Assembly (NCBI GenBank): GCA_003614735.1
Contig: KZ992618.1
Span: 1-26,170, forward strand
DNA: 26,170 nucleotides
Source of the DNA: Thamnocephalis sphaerospora
Taxonomy: Eukaryota > Zoopagomycota > Zoopagomycetes > Zoopagales > Sigmoideomycetaceae
Reading direction: 5' to 3'
Under the pieces are notes generated by a model. That model worked only from the letters and a program-made list of their open reading frames with translations, did no database searches and had not been told where the DNA came from. Below are positions 8,039 through 17,948 of the stretch, piece after piece. A program made the translations under genes and the position numbers. Numbering within the stretch: the first letter of the stretch is position 1; each line of letters begins with the position of its first letter.

Positions 8039-9732
8039 ATGCGTCTCTCCGCTATCACGCTGGCCGCTGTAGCGGCAATTACACTATGGCTCAGCGACCT
8101 GTCGAGCGCCGTAGTGCCGCCGCCTATCAATGAGTTCTCCGACGACAACGTACCGCTTATTAACCAGATAGCTGGTCGCAAGCCACTTCCACCAAGGCCT
8201 AACAACAATCAGCGACTGCCTGCCAATGAGTTTTCTGATGATAACGTCCCGCTTATTAACCAAATAGCCGGTCGCAGACCACTTCCAACTCCACCAAAGC
8301 CCGACAACGGTCAGAGACCGCCTGTGGACCCGCTCAAGGGTTTGGGAATACAGCAAGCACCGCTCCCTGAACAGCTTCCACCTGGCTGGAAGCCGCTTCC
8401 TGCAACTCCGGGCCAGAAAGCTGGCGCTCCTACGCCAAAGAACGAGGTGCCACCCGCTAACGCTCCTCAGCAGCTCGGCCGGCCCGCCAAGCCGCTTCCC
8501 GTTCCGCCCGTCAAAGCCCAAGTCAGTGCTGGTGCACAGCCACTCACCGCAAGCGCGTTCAAAAACGTGCCCAACCTTTTTATTGAAAAGGAACATCCGG
8601 CTGGACAGGGTAAATCCTACACTGCATTTGTGCGGTATAAGAATGTACCTGGATTTATGAAGTGCACCGACATGATGCGGCTGTTTGATACCGAGCGCGC
8701 TGCACTGTTGGTAAGTTCCTCGTAATAGCTGCCAGTGGTTAGCGTATAGATTTTACTAACGTCACCGACTAGGATATCCACAATGCCGACCCTGTGCGCC
8801 TTGGCCTATCGGCAAGCATCAAGAACTCGTTTGTGAAGCTGCTAGGAGATGTACATCCGACGAGCAAGGACCACTGTGTGATTTTTGAGCGACTCAACGG
8901 CATCAGCTGGTCCAGATTCGCAGAGGTACTATCGTCGCCGCAGCGTGCTAGCCTGTTCCCTAGCATTGTCAAGCAGTTCATTGGTGGTACGTAAAGTCAG
9001 CTATATGCATGCTGCATACGTGTACTCTTCCATGGCTCACACCGCCACTCGACAACATAGCACTCTCGTACTTCCATCGTCTCGGCTGGGTGCATGGCGA
9101 TATCAAGCCAGACAGTAAGCGACCGAGCGTATGTGTTGCTGATGCAGCGCTCATTTTGCTTACACAACGTTGCCTTCTGAATATCAGATGTCATCATCAG
9201 CCGTGGCGCCGACGATATGCCCCGCGTTACCATCATCGACTTTGATCTATCGCAAAAGGTTGGCAACCGCCTGGCACCCACGGCAGGTGGAACGTTTGGC
9301 TACCAAGCGCCTGAGGAGTTCACGAACGAGCTGAAGGGCCGGTTTGAGATCTCCAGGCAAAATCTGCTGGACCAGTACAGGCGCGACTCGTGGATGACGG
9401 GTGCTTCCATCTACAGCGCACTACAGGACATGCCGCCATATGGTTATCAGTACAACGCAGCCGAGCAGCGGTACTATGTACTGTCGCAGGACATGCTAAG
9501 GTATACAATGGCCAAGGTGGCCAGCACTGGCACCCATTCATGCCCGGAAGCGCGTAGTCCAAACACATCGCTTGTTGCGCTGATGAAGCGACTAATGGAG
9601 CCTAGAGCCATGCATCGGATGACGATTGTTGGACTAAACGCCGCCACTTTGGAAGATGTCGCCAAGAGTGGAAGCAAGCCTGCCAACATGGCTCAGATCT
9701 GGGCCAAGCTACAGCTATCTGTGGCCAAATAA
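8039..9732 (+). CDS. Secreted or lumenal protein kinase B, repeat-bearing
   Basis: Exons are 8039-8710, 8773-8986, 9061-9114 and 9188-9732 (494 residues). Intron 1 has a textbook GTAAGT donor and a TACTAAC branch site. A signal peptide (MRLSAITLAAVAAITLWLSDLSSA) is followed by two copies of a 32-residue unit and a long Pro-rich linker to about residue 175. The kinase domain has Lys208 in FMKC, HGDIKPDN (Asp309, Asn314), DFD at 331-333, YQAPEE and RRDSWMTG. As in kinase A, Arg of HRD is Gly and DFG is DFD, yet all core catalytic residues are kept. Exon 2 (214 nt), exon 3 (54 nt) and the intron phases are identical to kinase A, so one arose from the other with introns in place. It is probably exported or held in the secretory pathway; the substrate is unknown. 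Confidence 0.88.
8129..8320 (+). repeat. Two 96 bp coding repeats in kinase B
   Basis: The units are 8129-8224 and 8225-8320. Each encodes NEFSDDNVPLINQIAGR, then a basic residue (K or R) and a Pro-rich tail. Across those 17 codons I count seven base differences, all synonymous, so the peptide has been held constant while the DNA drifted. GRK in the first unit and GRR in the second are dibasic. Confidence 0.9.
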
Positions 9733-10111
9733 GACCAAGCTGGTGTGTGTGTGAATCAAATGCCATTTGATGTACTGCTTTCTCGCCCTCGCGAGTGTCG
9801 CTGGCCGGCACAGCGTTTCAGGCGATTTCGCAGCAACTACAAGCATAAATCATACATCACTATTATCACCACCTTTCTTTTTCATGTGTGCAATACGATA
9901 GCGCTAAACGCAGGTCTACTGCGCCCGTTCCGCACCGATCCATACACCCAATCACCAGCAAAACAACGGTCTGCTTTTCAGTCTATGGCATAAATCTGCT
10001 CGCAGGGCAGGCTAGCATTCCATTGTGCGGCGCTTTAGCGGTTAGGCAATACCGGCCAAGTGTACATTGGTTGCTTGCGCCGCATGCGTAGGTTCGTCTG
10101 AACGCCGAGCG
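9733..10111. other. Convergent intergenic region
   Basis: 379 bp between the stops of kinase B (+) and RPB3 (-). AT-richer than its flanks; no gene or repeat seen. It presumably carries both 3' UTRs. Confidence 0.45.
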
Positions 10112-11627
10112 CTACCATCCTGCGGCATTCATGGCATCCACCGGCTGATTCCACCCATCATTCGTCGGCTCGCCCGGCATGCCACCCGTAAGCATGGTCT
10201 GGCCTTCCTGCAATGCAGCCTCTGTCACCTTGAGCTTTTCCTGCAGCACGTCAAGCGCCATGGAGACGACGTCCTCGGGTCGAATGGAGCCGACCGTCTT
10301 AAGTAAGGGCATTAGTATGTCTGATCCATCATGACAGTAATGTAGCACACACATACGCGCGCACAAGCACGATGTGCATCAGTACGTACCTCAACGTCGT
10401 AATAAAATTTGTTGGGCTCAGCATTATAGTCAAACGCTACGCGTCATTCAACAAAGCCCTTTTGTTAGCGATTGACCGATGCTTTGATAGCAAGTACTAC
10501 CGCACTTACGCTCATCATCCCGCGGCGGCTCCTCAAAGTCGGCATTGCGGCTCAGCGGCCTGCATGTCAGAGTCGTCATGAGTGTATGCACGCGTCTATA
10601 CTCTGTCAGAGCTGCGTGGTACAGCCCAACACTCACCACTCCTTTTTCGCATCCTCCTCAATCCAGTACTCCAAGTGACGCAAACGATTATGCGGATCAT
10701 ATTCAAATCCAACGGCCGACACTGGGCTCCATTTTGCATGCATCTGGCCCAAACCCTGTGCACATTGTCGTCAGCGTCAACCACCATCGGTGCTTGCGAT
10801 GCTCAAGCAAAGCCGCTTGCCTTTCGCGCAATGCACGTCAGCTTGATCTCCTGCCCTTTGTGCAGCTTGACAATCATAATGCCGCGATCAAACTCGTCTA
10901 GTGCCACGCAAATACATTAGCTGACGCTGCACACCAGCATCTTGATGCCACCGCTCGCTGTACCAGACATGACTGGTGAGACCTTGGGATCGTGCGACTG
11001 CAGATCTCGACTCGTCACCATCACAGTTTCTCCTTCACGCGTGCACTTTGCCTCCAGCGTAAGGACGACTGAGCATGCGCTGCAGTACTCTGTGCAAACG
11101 CACTCCTGTAACGCGCAGTCATTGCGTGATCAGTCGTGTCGGTCGATCGATCCGGTATGTCTACGAGATTGCCACGCCCTGCATCGCATTCGCTGAAATT
11201 GATGTACGCACCGTTGTATACTTGAACTGCTCCACATTGGCGCTATACAGAGGGATCAGGCCAAGACGGTGGGCAAGAAACTCGTCGGCCAGTACCGTTG
11301 TGTTTTCTTCAAACTGCACGATATCAATGGCTACCGCGCGCATTCAGGCCGCGTGAGAAGCTGTTCTACCGGCAGGCAGGTCTCATCGCCGCTTTCCGTC
11401 AAGATGACTGTCGCAGCCTACCGATGGTCGGCACCTCCGAAATCATGGCGCGGCGGAGCGCATTGGCTACGCTGCAGGCGCGCGCATCGCGTGTCAGTTT
11501 CTGTTACGTGCCAGCGGCCAGCTGTCCATCGCGCACACCTCAGGTCCGCGTTGGAGAGCACAAAGTTGACGCGATCCTTGTCCAAATGGCGGATCGCGAT
11601 TTCCGGTCCTGCGCCTTCGATATCCAT
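10112..11627 (-). CDS. RPB3: RNA polymerase II subunit RPB3
   Basis: Nine minus-strand exons: 11627-11539, 11471-11422, 11330-11212, 11105-10964, 10897-10821, 10755-10637, 10559-10510, 10436-10390 and 10297-10112, giving 292 residues, close to the family norm. The joined protein shows the alpha-like dimerisation motif [21 protein letters not shown], then [20 protein letters not shown], the zinc site (Cys88, Cys90, Cys94, Cys97), a [12 protein letters not shown] strand, PFDYNAEP, and [15 protein letters not shown]3 pairs with RPB11 to nucleate Pol II assembly in the nucleus. Intron 5 (10820-10756) begins with GC instead of GT, in the strong context AAAG|GCAAGC. The exon 4 donor at 10963 is the one that fits phase and spacing best, but another cannot be excluded. 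It is divergent from the J-protein gene. Confidence 0.95.
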
Positions 11628-11921
11628 GTTGCTCGATAGGTAGCGTGTGCTGCGACTGCGGCGATGACAACAGGGAGTCAGTGTTGTCGTTATGGGTGCG
11701 CACAGTAGCTTATAGCCACCGCAGAAACTATCAGTTCTGGTGCCTGACGTAGTGCTACCAAAAGACCGGTACATTCCATTCTTCGTGTCTGCTGCCATAA
11801 GCCTACGTGATCGATTCTACTACTTACCTACCTACCTACCAGCCTCGACTCGCGCCACGCAAGAGGGCCAACCCTTGCCGCTAGAGTGGCGTCTTTGGTT
11901 TTGCTGTAACAACCAGCACCT
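11628..11921. promoter_or_regulatory. Divergent promoter between RPB3 and the J-protein gene
   Basis: 294 bp separate the two start codons. It contains (TACC)4 at 11825-11840 and a pyrimidine-rich stretch, with no obvious TATA box near either gene. Two housekeeping genes probably share it. Confidence 0.6.
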
Positions 11922-14698
11922 ATGGACCCAGACACGCCGCTTCCCATTCCGGGCGAGCCGGCTGGCCCGCACTACGGTCCAGACGATGACCTGGACGTGG
12001 ACCTGCGCGCGCTTGAAGATGCGCTGACGCCACCAGAGACCGACTACTATGGTGTGCTGAATCTGAGCAAAACGGTAGGCCGACGCCCGCAACATGCGCT
12101 GCTATCCGGCGACTGCTTAGGTGACAGCTGCAAATCGCCCTTTAGGCATCGGAGGAGGAGATTAAGGATGCATATCGTCGACTCTGCCGGCTATTTCACC
12201 CGGACAAGCATTCGGGCGCGCCCGAGTTGAAGCGTGCTGCAGAGGAACGCTTCCAGATTATCCAACGGGCCTATGAAGGTGAGCGGACACGGACCATCGG
12301 TTGGCTTCAGGCAGTTGACATCCAACATCTGCGCTTGCAGTCCTGGCCGATCCGCGTCGTCGGGCGCTTTTCGATCAGTTTGGAGAAGAGGGATTAACGC
12401 TGGGGCAGGAGATTGGCCAGCGATACAAGACGCCAGAAGAGGTAGCACTGCATCCACTCCAGCGCACCATCACCGCTAACCCTGGCAATGTTATTAGATG
12501 CGAGAAGAGTTTCGCAAATTGCACAAAAAGCAGATGGAATTAGAGGTGGAGAATATGGTCAAATCCAAAGTGAGAAGCAAATAACATTGCGGGTGACAGT
12601 AGCCACCGCTTGCTTATCCACAGCGCATTCTTGCAGGGAGAGGTCGAGGTCAACATCAACGCATCGCCGCTCTTCCTGCCATACTCTGAGCCGCAAAGCA
12701 CCTACTCGCCCATTGGATTTCCTGTAATGGGTGGCGCCGGAGTTGGCCCACCACCGCCACAGCTATCACGCTTTGAGAAGCTATCGCGCGCCGCCAGCAA
12801 GGTCCAAGTGTTGCAGCTGACATTGAAGCATTCCTACGAGGTAACTAGCAAAAGCTGTCGTGTCCATATTGCTGTTACTCACGCGTTACGGTGGCATCAG
12901 CTTCCCGTAACGCCTAAAACGTCGCTCGTTATGACAGGCCACATGATATCTCGGGACGGCCTGGGCGGCGGCAACCTGTTGGGTACGGTGCGACACATGT
13001 ACTCGGCAACCGCTTGGGGCGAGGTCAGTTGAAGCAGCACGCGCTAGCGCTAACTAGCAGGGACAGAGCTGACGGCAGTGTATTAGGTTGGCGCCTCGCT
13101 GCTACAACCACGACACATCAACGCAAAGATCGTCAAGAATCTTTCACCTGATAGGTAGGACAACGACGTTCAGCATGCGTCGTCGGAACCTTGCGCTGAT
13201 ACAGCCAGCGTTTGCGATATGTGCTCTTGGTCAGCTTTGCACAAGTCCATGCCAGCGCACGCACGCTGAGTGCGCCGCCTTCGCTTTCCATCACTGCTGG
13301 CCGCCGCATCGGCAAGCAGACCACAGGCTATATGACTTACCGCACCGGAGAGTGGAACCTTGGCCCGTGGGGTCGCGATGATGTAGACATACGCGCCTAT
13401 CAAATAGGTGCATCTTCTGTCGCGCTTGGTCTCCAAGCGCAAAACAAGAATGGTGGTGGCCACACGGTGGAGCTACAGACGGGTCTAAGCGAATCGCACG
13501 CGGTCGCCGAATACACGCGCAAAGTACGCGATGGCGCCAAGCTTCGATTCTCGCTGACATTATCTACCAATGCTGGTGTTAGCGCCAGTGTTGGTGGCGA
13601 TGCCCGCGTCACTGATCACACTAAGCTTGGTCTTTCGGTCGAGTGTGCGCTGGCAGGCGGTGTTACGCTTCGCCTTCGGTACGTAGCAATCAAAGGTTGC
13701 ATTTCACCAGCAAGCGCTGACGCCAACTTGTCCTTTTTTCGTTAGCGCATCGCGGTTTGGCCAGCGCGTCACTGTGCCTCTTTTGCTGTCACCATACTTT
13801 TACCCGCGCATCGCCTTCTTCTCCTGTTTGATTCCGGGTCTTAGCGTATATGCGCTCGACAAGCTCTATCTGCATCCCCGTCGACTCAAGGCCCGATCCG
13901 AGTAAGTTACAGGTCATGTCTCTGATCGTTTTGTGATTGGTGCATTGCTGATTAGACGACTTGCACCTTCATTTGCGAGCGTAGAAAAGTAGCTGCTATG
14001 CGTGAAGAGCATGCCGCCTACCTAGCAGAGCGCAAGCGCGATGCTGAGAACGCCATTCGGCTAATGGAAGCATCGGTGCACCGTCGCGCCGACCAAGAAA
14101 AAGCCTGTGGAGGTGCGTATAGAACCATTTTGCCCCCCCCCCCTGATGCAGGACATTAGTGCAGACACTGATCTATATTATGGCGGGCGTAGGTCTTGTT
14201 ATTGTCGAAGCTCATTATGGTGCCAAAAAACAGCTCGACAACGTGTGGCGCAAGCTAAAGCAGTCTGCCATTGGTGGTGCGACAGCGCAACAGGCAGCAG
14301 CCGATGATGAGCAACACTGGTCGATACTGCGCAATAGCGAGGATATCATCAGTGTGACGACAGCCATCCAGGCGCTCGTCTACGACTCCAAGCTGCTGCT
14401 GGCAGGCGGCCACTCCAAGGTACGAACTAATCAACTTGCACCGGCTCGTTGATACACGTGAATGCTCACGAAATATGTCTACTCGCTAGATTCACACGCC
14501 TGGGTTCTATGATCCATGCTTTGGTGAGCGTAAAAAGCTGCTAGTCCTCTATCGTTTCCGCGACCAGCTACATGTGATATGCGTCGAGGATACCGCACCT
14601 TTGGCCTGCCCGCTGCGCTGTAAGTTCCATGAGCGCAACACAGCCGACCTTGCGCTGACCAAACGTAATGCATTCCAGCCCATGCACTGCACCAGTAG
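11922..14698 (+). CDS. DNAJC11: DNAJC11-type mitochondrial J-domain protein
   Basis: Thirteen exons, 652 residues: 11922-12074, 12146-12278, 12341-12441, 12498-12569, 12637-12840, 12901-13023, 13087-13154, 13235-13678, 13746-13901, 13985-14112, 14193-14419, 14490-14619 and 14679-14698. The J domain starts at [10 protein letters not shown] (residue 42) with HPD at 69-71 and [12 protein letters not shown] at its end. A coiled [16 protein letters not shown] segment follows, then a strand-rich middle, a membrane-like segment ([14 protein letters not shown]), a charged helix, and the C-terminal block [10 protein letters not shown] to [19 protein letters not shown], all in the order of animal DNAJC11. 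That protein binds MICOS/SAM at the inner face of the outer mitochondrial membrane and supports cristae. The last exon has only 20 coding bases and restores the family's short basic end (PLRSHALHQ). Intron 10 has a C11 run. Confidence 0.93.
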
Positions 14699-14791
14699 GC
14701 GCACCGGCACGCACCACGCCGTCAACGACTTTAATAGATGTTTTACGCAAAAGGCTGACTTGTCGCTACCACTCGATTGCCGTCTCAGCAT

Positions 14792-15455
14792 CTATATCTT
14801 ATCGCGCTCTGAGCCTGTGGCAAGGACCGTGCCCACGGCCGGTGTATTGCTTTCAACGGCGGTTACAATCGTGCGCTCGCCCACTGTTGGCAGCCAGGCG
14901 GATTCGGGAATAGACTTTGCCCAGGCTGCGCGCGCGTTGGCGATGCTTAGCATCGGTGGCGGCGTACATTGACGAATCCAGCCCACTTACCAGGAACTGC
15001 CTCCTCGGGAAACTGAAAGCGTGCCATTACCTCCCGGATAAGTTGTGCATCCGCTACATGAATACATTAGCCAGCTGCAGACAGAGGACTGCACGACCTG
15101 CATGCTCACCTTCAGGAATAGGCTCGCTTGGTGGCGGCACAACCAGCGGCGCCACCGTAGTGGCCGCTTGGTCTTCATTTTCCTGCGCGTCTGGCTCGTC
15201 GCTCAGCGGTGCATAACCATAGTCGCCAAACTCATCGTCGTCAGAAACACCGCCATTGTTGCCTGCTTCGCCCAGTGGCTGATAGCCAAAAGGCCTGCCA
15301 CACTCCTGGCTCTCTGACGTGCCCTCTTCCGCCAAAGCAGGTGTCTCGGTCTGTTGTCTTAGCTCCTCTAAAGTAATTACTTCAGACTGCAGTGGTCCAA
15401 CGCCCTCCTCGGTGGCGTTTGAGCAAGACGCATCTACGAATTGCGAGGGGCACAT
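14792..15455 (-). CDS. MEA1-family protein
   Basis: Three minus-strand exons, 15455-15110, 15053-14991 and 14925-14792, give 180 residues; the introns are 56 and 65 bp. The N-terminal half is acidic with paired aromatic motifs (FGYQPLGE, YGYAPLSDEP), as in male-enhanced antigen 1. After a Pro-rich linker comes the conserved end: DAQLIREVMARF, a spacer, then VPAWAKSIPESAW, which lines up with VPAWAREISDAQW of the animal protein. The molecular role of this family is poorly known. An acceptor-like TTGCAG lies just upstream of the ATG, so a 5' UTR intron or an extra 5' exon is possible. The gene ends 93 bp from the convergent J-protein gene. Confidence 0.85.
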
Positions 15456-15481
15456 GGTGTCGCTGCAAGAACAGAGAGAGA

Positions 15482-15503
15482 GTGTGTGTGTACGTGTGTG
15501 TTG
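15482..15503. repeat. Short GT-rich microsatellite upstream of the MEA1-like gene
   Basis: A run of GT dinucleotides interrupted by one TAC, within 50 bp upstream of the ATG at 15455. It follows a short GA run. Confidence 0.7.
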
Positions 15504-15687
15504 ATAACAGTACGCTTGTCTAGCCATTATGAGCACGCATCGGCGATCATTCAGCACAGCATCAATATTTGACGGGAGACCACTGGATACAGACCATGAT
15601 AATTGACCTAGTTCGCCAGTAGAGCACACAAGCAATGCCATATGATAGATAGCAAGCTAAAGTATGCGTGTGATTGGTAGGAACAGA

Positions 15688-15742
15688 AGAATAGAGACAT
15701 GTATGTATTTAGGATGCACCAAGTTAAACTAGATGTAGCCAG
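15688..15742. repeat. 55 bp direct repeat, copy 2
   Basis: Identical to bases 1-55. It spans the stop codon and last few codons (TGYI) of the two-pass membrane protein gene and about 40 bp of its 3' flank. Confidence 0.9.
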
Positions 15743-17795
15743 TGACGACCACGTCCGGTGGCCCCGCGTTTGATTGTGATTCGCTGGCAACAGTGCTTCG
15801 GCGATAGCGTCTATACAAATCATCAAGACTAGCCAAGCGCGGTTCGTGGTGAGGATCTGGCGCCAGACTAGAGGAGGCATCTGATGTGTCGGCACTCGGC
15901 GCACCGGCAGTGCATAATGCCGATAGTACCTGCGACTGTTGCGGAAACAAGTCGTGGCAGTGATACACAGCATCGACACGCCGCCTGAAGGTTTCTAGTG
16001 CGTGCATACGCTTTTCCAGCTGCTGTGTGTAAATGCGCATGTACTTGCAATCGTCGCAGTCAGCTGGCCTTGCGGACGCTTCCAGTGCGCTAGTCAGCAT
16101 TGCATGAACCGCATCGCTTCTCTCCATGTCCCCTCGCAGATACGAGGTCTGCAGCGGAGCGCGGCTACCTTCGTAGCTGATGCTGCATCCCATTGCATCC
16201 TCATCGCTTCCACTGACATTCCGCGCCATACTGACATTCCGCGCCGTGTTGGGCGCGTAAAGCCTATGTGTGCGTGTGCCGGCTATTTCACCAGAGGAAT
16301 ATGGCGCATCGTAGCCCGAATCACCACCTGCCAATGGATCACGGCCATCCAAGTCACCGTCATTCACCGTCGATCCGGTGGCCATTGTGTGATACCACAC
16401 TTCGGTGGTAAACTCGCTGGCCTCATAGGCATCATTGCCGAATGCATCGCCTCTTCCACGTCCAGCTTCTCCAAAGCATCGACGCTGTCCTGCTCTCGGC
16501 TTTCTTTCTTTGGTTTGCTTTGCAGATGGGACTCGATGCGCACCGCCGCCGACTTTTGCGCTAGCATTTGGCCCACCGTCGCATATCAAGGCCGCATTTT
16601 TGCCGGCGCCTTTGAAGCCGCCCGAGTGCTGAGGCTCCGAGTGTGAAAGTGCCTGAAGTACAGCATTACGGAGGATATGGCGCTGCACTATTCCCCAAGG
16701 CCGAAGGCGATTGCTGCCAAGAAGAACTGCGTATGCTGCCAAACAGAGCACCAAAGTACCGCCCAGATTGCCGATAGCTGCTAGCAAGGTGAACGCGGGC
16801 GTATCCTCCGCAACTAGCATCAAAAACTGATCAGAGTTACGCTCGGTTGCTGTCTGTAGCTGTGTCTTCAGCGCGCCTGATAGGCCAATGTGTGCAAGTA
16901 TTTCGTCTGCATTGTCCAGATCCGCCGGTATGTCCAGATTGAGCGGGCCTTTTACAAAGCGTCCACTAGCAATGCCGCCGTCGCCTCCGTTCACCAGCAA
17001 ATGATTTTGCGGAAGGATGCGCAAAAATAGTGCGTTTGTAGTATCGCCTCGATACTCGATAAAGGGCTCTGTGCGAAAGCGGATCGTTCGCCGTTCTGCG
17101 CCAACAGCATCGATCACACGACGCTCGGCAAGATGGACAAGGTGTGCACCTGGCCAAGATACCGTTGCCGACTTTTCTGAACTGTGATCCAAACGCAGTG
17201 CATCCTGTGAATGAACACTGATACTCAGTCGCAACGCGCCAGCTGTCGCGCCTGCACGCATAGGACCATTTGCGTTTGGCAAGACGACAAATAGGTCAAT
17301 GTATGCAAGTCCCATGGGTGAGGGCTGTTCAGCATCAGACGTTCTGACTGTCGCCACTTGACCGCGGCCAAAATGCCACTCCTTTCCATGCAGCGCTAGC
17401 ACAGTTGTATCCACCATGTTGAGCGGTTGAACTGGACCGTCACTGGCACTGCTGCTTCTTGCATCAGTTATCGCGAGACTGGGCCTGGACTCGACCGACA
17501 CATGCTGTGTAAGGTCAATGTACACCGGCTGGCCGTCGGCACCGATTGCACATGCAGTAGCATTAAGCGTGGCGTACTGCAGCAACGCATCCGATCCTTC
17601 AACACCAAACACGGGCACAGGAATGGTGCGCGTTGCCCAGCGTGTATGCCGCACCAACCCAGGATCACTTAGTTGTCTGCAGATTGCAAACGTATAAAGA
17701 ATAAATATGCCGGAAAGGATCAGTAGAATGCAGCAGCGGACAATTACTAGCGAGCGAGGCTCGTGCATTGGGGACAGACGCCATCGCGCCGCCAT
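15729..17795 (-). CDS. Two-pass membrane protein with large ectodomain
   Basis: A single exon of 688 residues from the ATG at 17795 (context GGATATGG). The frame stays open upstream to 18002, but with no ATG there. Transmembrane segment 1 is at about residues 16-39 (VIVRCCILLILSGIFILYTF) and segment 2 at about 334-360 (LLAAIGNLGGTLVLCLAAYAV). The roughly 290 residues between them would be lumenal or extracellular and include an NAT glycosylation site. After segment 2 comes the signature SNRLRPWGIVQRHILRN, then a basic, Gly/Ser-rich cytosolic tail, a small internal repeat (ARNVSMARNVSG), and a helical stretch near residue 590-620. The family has no name I recognise. A shorter relative lies at 4518-5387 and a tail fragment at the left edge. 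Confidence 0.8.
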   Translation of the reverse strand: MAARWRLSPMHEPRSLVIVRCCILLILSGIFILYTFAICRQLSDPGLVRHTRWATRTIPVPVFGVEGSDALLQYATLNATACAIGADGQPVYIDLTQHVSVESRPSLAITDARSSSASDGPVQPLNMVDTTVLALHGKEWHFGRGQVATVRTSDAEQPSPMGLAYIDLFVVLPNANGPMRAGATAGALRLSISVHSQDALRLDHSSEKSATVSWPGAHLVHLAERRVIDAVGAERRTIRFRTEPFIEYRGDTTNALFLRILPQNHLLVNGGDGGIASGRFVKGPLNLDIPADLDNADEILAHIGLSGALKTQLQTATERNSDQFLMLVAEDTPAFTLLAAIGNLGGTLVLCLAAYAVLLGSNRLRPWGIVQRHILRNAVLQALSHSEPQHSGGFKGAGKNAALICDGGPNASAKVGGGAHRVPSAKQTKERKPRAGQRRCFGEAGRGRGDAFGNDAYEASEFTTEVWYHTMATGSTVNDGDLDGRDPLAGGDSGYDAPYSSGEIAGTRTHRLYAPNTARNVSMARNVSGSDEDAMGCSISYEGSRAPLQTSYLRGDMERSDAVHAMLTSALEASARPADCDDCKYMRIYTQQLEKRMHALETFRRRVDAVYHCHDLFPQQSQVLSALCTAGAPSADTSDASSSLAPDPHHEPRLASLDDLYRRYRRSTVASESQSNAGPPDVVVTGYI

Positions 17796-17938
17796 ATCCG
17801 TTTGTTGCAAACGTGCGCCCTCGGTGATGGTGCGAGCTGATTGTATAAACAGTGGCTGTGTAGCGTACACCTGTACAAAATTCCCTAGCGTAATGGCAGA
17901 AGAGAGTATTACAATACGAGATGTTACGTAGCCGGCAG

Positions 17939-17948
17939 TATAAATATA
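17939..17948 (-). promoter_or_regulatory. TATA-like box of the two-pass membrane protein gene
   Basis: TATATTTATA on the minus strand, 144-153 bp upstream of the ATG at 17795. A plausible core promoter given the absence of any upstream ATG in frame. Confidence 0.4.

Noticed and set aside
10021-10100. Possible tRNA-like stretch with GGTTCG
   Set aside because: The B-box-like word lacks its other half and no cloverleaf can be drawn.
11269-11643. Plus-strand frames opposite RPB3 exons
   Set aside because: Antisense to well-supported RPB3 exons; no motif.
14574-14972. Unspliced continuation of the J-protein frame
   Set aside because: It runs antisense through the MEA1-like gene; a strong GTAAGT donor and the family C-terminus favour splicing to a stop at 14698.
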